A stretch of DNA of 64,000 nucleotides from positions 868,001-932,000 of the forward strand of contig NZ_CP197246.1 in NCBI RefSeq assembly GCF_052076145.1. The letters are read 5' to 3'. The translations under genes were made by a program, and so were the position numbers. Numbering within the stretch: position 1 is the stretch's first letter; every line of letters starts with the position of its first letter. Positions 58,312-64,000 of the stretch are shown piece after piece. The stretch comes from Kitasatospora sp052076145 (GTDB taxonomy: Bacteria; Actinomycetota; Actinomycetes; Streptomycetales; Streptomycetaceae). Below the pieces are notes generated by a model. It was given only the letters and a program-made list of their open reading frames with translations, ran no database searches and was not told the origin of the DNA.

Positions 58312-59901
58312 TCAGGCGAGCTCCAGCGCCAGGTAGAAGTCCACCCGGTCCTCCAGCCGCGAGAGGTCACGTCCGGTCAGCTCCTCGATCCGGCCGATCC
58401 GGTAGCGCAACGTGTTGACGTGCACGTGGAGTTGGGCCGCGCAGCGCGTCCACGAGCCGTCCGATCGCAGGAAGGCCTCCAGGGTGCGGACCAGGTCGGC
58501 CTGGTGCTCGATGTCGTACGCGATCACCCGGTCCAGCAGGCGGCTGCGGAAGGCCCGGCGGACCTCGTCCGGCACCGCGGCCAGCAGCAGGACGTGCGAG
58601 GCCAGCTCCTCCGGGCCTGCCACGCAGACCCGGCCGACCCGGGCGGCGGCGATCCGGCGGGCGTGCCGGGCCTCCTCCAGGGCGCCGCGCAGGCCGCCCG
58701 CCTCCTGGGCGGGGGCGGAGACACCGACGGTGATCCGGCCCTCCGAGCCGAGGCCGGCCTCCAGCGGGGCGAGCAGCTCGCGCAGCGCGTCGGCCGGGAC
58801 GGCGCCGCTCGGCGCGGGGACGATCACCACGGCGCCGCTGCCGGTGCCCGCGACCAGCGCGCGGTCGGTGGCGTCGGTGAGCGCCTCCTCCAGGATCGCC
58901 CGGACGGCCCCGTCCGGGAGGCCGGTGCCCTCGGCGCTGGCGACCAGCCAGCTGCCCTCGGTCTCGGGCACCCTCGGCGTGCCCTCGTAGCGGGCGGCCA
59001 TCGCGGTGGAGGCGTGCAGCGCACGGCTGATCTCGGCCGGGTCGGCGTCGCGCTGGAGCAGCGTCAGCACCTCGTCGGCGATCCGGCGGCGCAGCCTGCG
59101 GCCTTCGTCCCGGCGGGTCCGCTCGGCGGCGACCAGCCGGGCCAGGTTGTCGGCGAGCTGCTGGCGCTTGCCCGTCCACTCGGTGACGTCGCCCGCGACG
59201 GCGAGCACCCAGTCGGCCAGCGGACTGTCGGCCTCGGGTGCGCCGGGGGCGGGCAGCAGCGAGTACGAGCCGGTGCTGAGCCTGGCTCGGTGCGGGGGGC
59301 GGCGGCGCTGGCGCTGGGCGGCCAGATGGGCGCGGACGAGCTGGTCGCGGTCCTCGGCGGAGAGCCGGTCGGCGGGCCCGGCGATCACCCGTCCGGTCGG
59401 CGCGAGCACCCAGCAGTCCAGGTCGAGATCGCCGCCGAGCAGGTCGAGCACCGCGTCGAGCCCGCCGCCCCCCGCGGCGGAGACCAGCACCCGGTGCCGG
59501 TCGACGAGGGCGGCGAGGTCGGCGGCGCGGTCGGCGGAGACCTGGCGGCCGATGTACTCGACCACCGCCCCGAAGGCGATGTCGTCGGGCACCGCGAGCA
59601 GCGGCATCCGGTGTCTGCGGCAGGCGTCGACCAGGTCGTCGGGCACCGGCCCGACCTCCGCCTCACCGGCCGCGAGGGCGACGGCGCCGCCCGCCACGAT
59701 CGTCCGGACGAACCGCTCGGAGTCCTCCGGTGCGGTGCGCCAGAGCATCCCGGTGAGCACCAGCTCTCCCCCGTGCAGGTACCGGCCGGGGTCGTGCAGG
59801 TCCGTGGTCATGACACCGCTGACCTGCCGGTCTAGCTCGTCCTCGGCGGCGAGGAGACGCAGCCTCGGGGCGCCGGGGGCGAGCAGGTCACGGACACGCA
59901 T
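58312..59901 (-). CDS. PucR-family transcriptional regulator
   Basis: This 529-residue regulator has the PucR N-terminal domain (MRVRDLLA to about residue 120), a middle GGDEF-like CdaR region, and the C-terminal HTH_30 (TLEAFLRSDGSWTRCAAQLHVHVNTLRYRIGRIEELTGRDLSRLEDR). PucR in Bacillus activates purine breakdown. Here the gene is divergent from a xanthine dehydrogenase-type operon across 409 bp, the expected genetic arrangement for a local activator or repressor. Confidence 0.88.
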   Translation of the reverse strand: MRVRDLLAPGAPRLRLLAAEDELDRQVSGVMTTDLHDPGRYLHGGELVLTGMLWRTAPEDSERFVRTIVAGGAVALAAGEAEVGPVPDDLVDACRRHRMPLLAVPDDIAFGAVVEYIGRQVSADRAADLAALVDRHRVLVSAAGGGGLDAVLDLLGGDLDLDCWVLAPTGRVIAGPADRLSAEDRDQLVRAHLAAQRQRRRPPHRARLSTGSYSLLPAPGAPEADSPLADWVLAVAGDVTEWTGKRQQLADNLARLVAAERTRRDEGRRLRRRIADEVLTLLQRDADPAEISRALHASTAMAARYEGTPRVPETEGSWLVASAEGTGLPDGAVRAILEEALTDATDRALVAGTGSGAVVIVPAPSGAVPADALRELLAPLEAGLGSEGRITVGVSAPAQEAGGLRGALEEARHARRIAAARVGRVCVAGPEELASHVLLLAAVPDEVRRAFRSRLLDRVIAYDIEHQADLVRTLEAFLRSDGSWTRCAAQLHVHVNTLRYRIGRIEELTGRDLSRLEDRVDFYLALELA

Positions 59902-60310
59902 CCGGGACTCCTTCGTCTGGGGGTGGGGGGCTCACTCGGGGGGCTCACAGTGTGCACGAGATCGCCCAGTGGGTGTTACGTATCAATCGGCTCCCGGGTC
60001 ACGGGCCCATAGCCTTGGAATCACGGCCGGATTACGGTCGTAGGTAGTGGGAAGCGGAGCCCTGTACAGGGCAATTGTCCCGCTTAGAGGAACGTACAGG
60101 ATGCCGGGCGACTGCGAAGTCGGGGCTCATGCCATCGGTGACTGCCAGTGGGCCCCGTCACAGCGGTTCACTGGCCACACGCCGCCGGACACACCCCGGT
60201 GACCAGGACGCGACGCGAAGGCAACGACGCGGCGACACCGTCCGATACACCGAGTACCGGGCAAAATGCCCAAATGTCCGGCATTGGCGACGACTTGAGG
60301 AGACACCCGC
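59902..60310. other. Intergenic regulatory region between pucR-like gene and XDH operon
   Basis: This 409-bp gap contains a perfect palindrome at 60061-60070 with a second GTACAGG 30 bp downstream, and a CAATTG core flanked by GGG and CCC just after the first. No convincing gene lies in it; short frames between 60075 and 60416 do not look coding. Confidence 0.6.
60061..60070. promoter_or_regulatory. Palindrome CCTGTACAGG, candidate PucR or operon operator
   Basis: A perfect 10-bp palindrome lies 241 bp before the XDH operon start and 160 bp before the regulator start. A half-copy, GTACAGG, recurs 30 bp further on (60094-60100). Confidence 0.45.
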
Positions 60311-61198
60311 ATGGAGTTCCTTCGGCCCGCTACCTGGGACGAGGCTCTCGCGGCGAAGGCTGAGTACCCGACCGCGCTGCCCATCTCGGGTGGTACGGAC
60401 GTCATGGTCGAGATGAACTTCGACGTGCACCGGCCATCCGCGATTCTCGACCTGAACCGCATCACCGAGCTGACCGAGTGGTCGATCGACAACGAGGTCG
60501 TGCGGCTCGGCGCCTCCGTCCCGTACACCCGGATCATCAACGAGCTCTCCGAGCCGCTGCCGGGCCTGGCGCTGGCCGCGCACACCGTCGGCTCGCCCCA
60601 GATCCGCAACCGCGGCGGCGTCGGCGGCAACCTCGGCGGTGCCTCCCCCGCCGGTGACGCGCACCCCGCGCTGCTCGCCGCCGGGCGGGACGTCTTCGTC
60701 GAGGCCGCGTCCGTCCGGGGTACCAGGATGATCGCGATCGACGACTTCTACGTCGGCGTGAAGCGCAACTCGCTGGAGCAGGACGAGCTGATCCGTGCGG
60801 TGCACATCCCCGTCGCCGACGGTCCGCAGCAGTTCTCCAAGATCGGCACCCGCAACGCGATGGTCATCGCGGTCTGCGCCTTCGGCTTCGCCCTTCACCC
60901 GAAGAGCGGCACCGTCGGCACCGGTATCGGTTCGGCTGCCCCCACGCCGCGCCGCGCCGTCCAGGCCGAGGAGTACCTCCAGGGCGTGCTCGCCGAGCGC
61001 GGCCTCTGGGAGTCCGGCGAGCTGCTGGGCGCCGAGGTGATCCGCGAGTTCGGTGAGCTGGTGAAGGCCGCCGCCTCCCCGATCGACGACGTCCGTGGCA
61101 CCGCCGACTACCGCCGGCACTCGCTGGCCGTGATGGCCCGGCGCACGCTCACCTGGACGTGGAACGACTACAGCAAGCAGATCAGGAGCGCGGCATGA
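60311..61198 (+). CDS. Xanthine dehydrogenase-type FAD-binding subunit
   Basis: This 295-residue protein of the CO_deh_flav family has the PISGGTDVMVEM phosphate loop and IRNRGGVGGNLGGASPAGDAHPALLA for FAD, and a C-terminal CO_deh_flav_C domain. It passes electrons between the iron-sulfur subunit and NAD or another acceptor. GAGGAGA precedes the ATG by 7 bases. It is the first gene of the operon, and its stop overlaps the next ATG (ATGA). Confidence 0.92.
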   Translation: MEFLRPATWDEALAAKAEYPTALPISGGTDVMVEMNFDVHRPSAILDLNRITELTEWSIDNEVVRLGASVPYTRIINELSEPLPGLALAAHTVGSPQIRNRGGVGGNLGGASPAGDAHPALLAAGRDVFVEAASVRGTRMIAIDDFYVGVKRNSLEQDELIRAVHIPVADGPQQFSKIGTRNAMVIAVCAFGFALHPKSGTVGTGIGSAAPTPRRAVQAEEYLQGVLAERGLWESGELLGAEVIREFGELVKAAASPIDDVRGTADYRRHSLAVMARRTLTWTWNDYSKQIRSAA

Positions 61199-61683
61199 GG
61201 GTGACATTCACCGCCAACGGCAAGCCCGTGGAGGCGGACGACGTCTGGGAGGGCGAGAGCCTGCTCTACGTGCTGCGCGAGCGCGTCGGCCTGCCGGGCT
61301 CCAAGAACGCCTGCGAGCAGGGCGAGTGCGGCTCCTGCACCGTCTACCTGGACGGCACGCCCGTCTGCTCCTGTCTGGTCGCGGCCGGCCAGGTGCAGGA
61401 CCGCGAGGTCCGCACGGTCGAGGGTCTGACCGACGAGAACGGCGAGCTGGGCCTCGTCCAGCAGGCGTTCGTCGACGCCGGCGCCGTGCAGTGCGGCTTC
61501 TGCACCCCCGGTCTGCTGGTGCAGACCGACGCGCTGCTGGAGCAGGACGAGCAGCCGAGCGACAACGACATCCGCGAGGCGCTGTCGGGCAACCTCTGCC
61601 GCTGCACCGGGTACGAGAAGATCATGGACGCGGTGCGGCTCGCCTCCGCCCGTAAGTGCGCTGGTAAGGGGCATGGAGCATGA
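61195..61683 (+). CDS. Xanthine dehydrogenase-type [2Fe-2S] subunit
   Basis: This 162-residue protein has a plant-type ferredoxin domain with CEQGECGSC and a fourth Cys in VCSC. The C-terminal helical [2Fe-2S] domain has CGFCTPG and CRCTGYEKI. Eight Cys ligands for two clusters are present. It shuttles electrons from the molybdenum site to FAD. It overlaps both neighbours by 4 bp. Confidence 0.94.
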   Translation: MRVTFTANGKPVEADDVWEGESLLYVLRERVGLPGSKNACEQGECGSCTVYLDGTPVCSCLVAAGQVQDREVRTVEGLTDENGELGLVQQAFVDAGAVQCGFCTPGLLVQTDALLEQDEQPSDNDIREALSGNLCRCTGYEKIMDAVRLASARKCAGKGHGA

Positions 61684-64000
61684 GTACTCGCACCATCCAG
61701 GGTCAGAAGAACCTCCAGGACATCAGGCAGTCCAGCAAGGACGGCATCGGCGGCTCGCCGCTGCGCCCGGACGGCAACCTGAAGGTCAAGGGCGAGTTCG
61801 CCTACTCCTCCGACATGTGGCACGAGGACATGCTCTGGGGCATGGCGCTGCGCTCGCCGCACCCCCGCGCCAACATCCTCTCGGTCGACATCTCGGACGC
61901 CCTGAAGGTCCCCGGCGTCTACGCCGTGCTGACCCACCAGGACATCCCGGGCACGAAGTTCTACGGCCTGGAGATCCAGGACCAGCCGGCCCTGGCCATC
62001 GACAAGGTCCGCTACCACGGTGAGGCGATCGCGCTCGTCGCGGCCGACCACCCGGAGACGGCCCGCCGCGCGGTGAAGAAGATCAAGGTCGAGTACGAGG
62101 TGCTCACCCCGATCGTCACCGAGGAGCAGTGCTTCGACCCCCAGACCCACGGCTACGTGCACGAGCCGCACGAGTTCAAGTCGCACGGCTACGACAACAT
62201 CTGCCACGAGCAGCGGCTGGTCTCCGGCCTCGGCGTGACGGACGAGGTCCGCGCGCTGGCCGACGTCATCGTCTCCGGTGACTACGAGGTCGGCATGCAG
62301 GACCAGGCCTTCCTCGGCCCCGAGTCCGGCCTCGCCGTGCCCGCCGAGGACGGCGGCATCGACCTCTACATCGCCACCCAGTGGCTGCACGTGGACCGCC
62401 AGCAGATGGCCCCCGTGCTCGGCCTGCCCGAGGAGAAGGTCCGCCTGACCCTCGCGGGTGTCGGCGGCGCCTTCGGCGGCCGCGAGGACCTGTCGATGCA
62501 GATCCACGCCTCGCTGCTGGCCATGCACACCGGCAAGCCCGTCAAGATCGTCTACGCCCGGGACGAGTCCTTCTTCGGCCACGTGCACCGCCACCCGGCC
62601 CGGATGCACTACGAGCACGGCGCCACCCGCGACGGAAAGCTCGTCTACGCCGACTGCCGGATCGTGCTGGACGGCGGCGCGTACGCCTCCGCCTCCCCCG
62701 CCGTCGTCGGCAACGCGGCCTCGCTCGGCCACGGCCCGTACGTCATCCCGAACGTGAAGATGCACGCCATCGCCCTCTACAGCAACAACCCGAGCTGCGG
62801 CGCGATGCGCGGCTTCGGCGCGGTGCAGGCGGCCTTCGGCTACGAGACCCAGATGGACAAGCTCGCCGCCGAGCTGGGCATGGACCCGGTCGAGCTGCGC
62901 CAGCTGAACGCCATGGCGGAGGGCGACCACCTGCCCACCGGCCAGGTCATCGACTCCCCGGCCCCGGTCGCCGAGCTGCTGCAGCGGGTCAAGGACATGC
63001 CGCTGCCGCCGCCGCTCGACCTGGACAACCTGGACGTCCGCGCCCTGCCCGGCGCGCTGTCGAACACCTCGCACGGCGAGGGCATCGTCCGCGGCATCGG
63101 GTACTCGGTCGGCATCAAGAACGTCGGCTTCTCCGAGGGCTTCGACGACTACTCGACCGCCCGGGTCCGCCTGGAGGTCATCGGCGGCGAGCCGGTCGCC
63201 ATGGTGCACACCGCGATGGCCGAGGTCGGCCAGGGCGGCGTCACCGTGCACGCCCAGATCGCCCGCACCGAGCTCGGCGTCGAGCAGGTCACCATCCACC
63301 CGGCCAACACCGAGGTCGGCTCGGCCGGCTCCACCTCCGCCTCCCGGCAGACGTACATGACCGGTGGCGCTGTGAAGTACGCGGCCGAGGCCGTCAAGCA
63401 GGCCGTCCTGGACAAGGGCCGCCGCCGCTACGGCTGGACGCACGACGACCTCACGCTCGTGGGCGGCAAGGTCGTCTCCGACTCCGCCGGTGTGCTGATC
63501 TCGATGGTCGACCTGCTCGGTGACGAGGCGATCGACCTGACCCGTGAGCACCACCACCGCCCGACCGTCCCCTTCGACAAGGTGACCGGGCAGGGCTTCG
63601 GCCACGTCCAGTACACCTTCTGCGCCAACCGCGCGGTCGTCGACGTGGACGTCGAACTCGGCCTGGTCAAGGTCGTCGAGCTGACGGCCGCCCAGGACGT
63701 CGGCAAGGCGCTCAACCCGCTCTCCGTCGTCGGCCAGATCCAGGGCGGCTGCACGCAGGCCCTCGGCCTGGCCGTGATGGAGGAGATCATCGTCAAGGAC
63801 GGGAAGGTCCGCAATGCCTCCTTCACCGACTACCTGATCCCGACCATCCTGGACACCCCGCCGATCCCGGTGGACATCCTGGAGCTGCCCGACCCCAACG
63901 CCCCGTACGGGCTGCGCGGCGTCGGCGAGGCCCCCACCGTCTCCGCCACGCCGTCCATCGTCGCGGCCATCCGCCAGGCCACCGGGATCGCGCTCACCCG
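61680..64000 (+). CDS. Xanthine dehydrogenase-type molybdenum subunit (3' end outside the window)
   Basis: The first 773 residues or so of a molybdopterin-binding subunit. It has the Ald_Xan_dh_C domain (GDGNLKVKGEFAYSSD region), RGFGAVQAAF, the VGGAFGGRED segment typical of the Mo-binding site and YGLRGVGEAPTVS near the end. The frame is open at base 64000. With the two upstream genes it forms the FAD, FeS and Mo order common in actinobacterial purine-degrading enzymes. Substrate could be xanthine, hypoxanthine or a related heterocycle; control by the adjacent PucR protein fits purine. Confidence 0.92.
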   Translation, partial: MSTRTIQGQKNLQDIRQSSKDGIGGSPLRPDGNLKVKGEFAYSSDMWHEDMLWGMALRSPHPRANILSVDISDALKVPGVYAVLTHQDIPGTKFYGLEIQDQPALAIDKVRYHGEAIALVAADHPETARRAVKKIKVEYEVLTPIVTEEQCFDPQTHGYVHEPHEFKSHGYDNICHEQRLVSGLGVTDEVRALADVIVSGDYEVGMQDQAFLGPESGLAVPAEDGGIDLYIATQWLHVDRQQMAPVLGLPEEKVRLTLAGVGGAFGGREDLSMQIHASLLAMHTGKPVKIVYARDESFFGHVHRHPARMHYEHGATRDGKLVYADCRIVLDGGAYASASPAVVGNAASLGHGPYVIPNVKMHAIALYSNNPSCGAMRGFGAVQAAFGYETQMDKLAAELGMDPVELRQLNAMAEGDHLPTGQVIDSPAPVAELLQRVKDMPLPPPLDLDNLDVRALPGALSNTSHGEGIVRGIGYSVGIKNVGFSEGFDDYSTARVRLEVIGGEPVAMVHTAMAEVGQGGVTVHAQIARTELGVEQVTIHPANTEVGSAGSTSASRQTYMTGGAVKYAAEAVKQAVLDKGRRRYGWTHDDLTLVGGKVVSDSAGVLISMVDLLGDEAIDLTREHHHRPTVPFDKVTGQGFGHVQYTFCANRAVVDVDVELGLVKVVELTAAQDVGKALNPLSVVGQIQGGCTQALGLAVMEEIIVKDGKVRNASFTDYLIPTILDTPPIPVDILELPDPNAPYGLRGVGEAPTVSATPSIVAAIRQATGIALT

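Noticed and set aside
61344..63605. A 753-codon minus-strand frame inside the XDH operon
   Set aside because: It runs antisense through two well-conserved subunits and shows no domain pattern of its own.

Overview
The window looks like a stretch of chromosome from a streptomycete (Streptomyces, Kitasatospora or a close relative). Base composition is very GC-rich, GTG and TTG starts are common, and many gene pairs overlap as ATGA, GTGA or TGATG. The gene families also fit: a PucR regulator, a DUF2510 protein, an XRE/DUF397 pair, a Tad pilus locus and a protein combining LysM with a SARP-type domain. No tRNA, rRNA or CRISPR array was seen. All functions below are inferred from sequence patterns read by eye, without database searches.

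Layout. 1-5.5 kb: a secreted surface protein, a complete IS3-family element (2281-3553) with 19-bp inverted repeats, and a secreted lipase-like hydrolase. 4.8-6.0 kb: a TetR regulator divergent from a darcynin-like protein, with two operator-like palindromes between them. 6.2-9.8 kb: a small accessory island holding a membrane protein, a wrecked transposase joined in frame to a wrecked acyl-thioester hydrolase, an IS200/IS605-type element carrying only tnpB (with recognisable TAM, end hairpins and a likely omega-RNA region), and a 5'-truncated gene next to that element. 9.8-23.3 kb: a long minus-strand Tad/Flp pilus locus (CpaB-, CpaE-, TadA-, TadB- and TadC-like proteins, a short pilin, three TadE/TadG-like proteins), two exported proteins, a very large LysM/SARP-BTAD membrane protein, and upstream a caspase-like protein that has lost its catalytic His and Cys.

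23.4-38 kb: mostly housekeeping and lipid-related genes. These are a flavin-binding-fold protein, MaoC hydratase, MBL-fold hydrolase, DUF389 protein, TesB thioesterase with a KstR-like box upstream, scramblase-like protein, a TetR regulator, a sulfite oxidase-like enzyme, BCCT and BASS-type transporters, an orphan TIGR02678/DUF2398 protein (a family known from Wadjet defence operons), a sterol-desaturase-like enzyme and a lysoplasmalogenase-like protein. 38-50 kb: a surface protein, exodeoxyribonuclease III, gamma-glutamyltransferase, a large secreted beta-helix/PKD protein, a sugar ABC transporter operon ending in a ROK kinase, and an exported esterase.

50-53 kb: a PIMT-like methyltransferase translationally coupled to a 40-codon open frame rich in Asp-Gly and Pro, divergent from an XRE/DUF397 pair. 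This is the most intriguing small system here, because it resembles a minimal RiPP locus in which a methyltransferase acts on a short precursor. 53-58 kb: an exopolysaccharide-type operon (membrane anchor protein, polysaccharide deacetylase/GT2 fusion, acyltransferase) divergent from a GH16-like lipoprotein. 58-64 kb: a PucR regulator divergent from a three-gene xanthine dehydrogenase-type operon whose last gene runs off the window.
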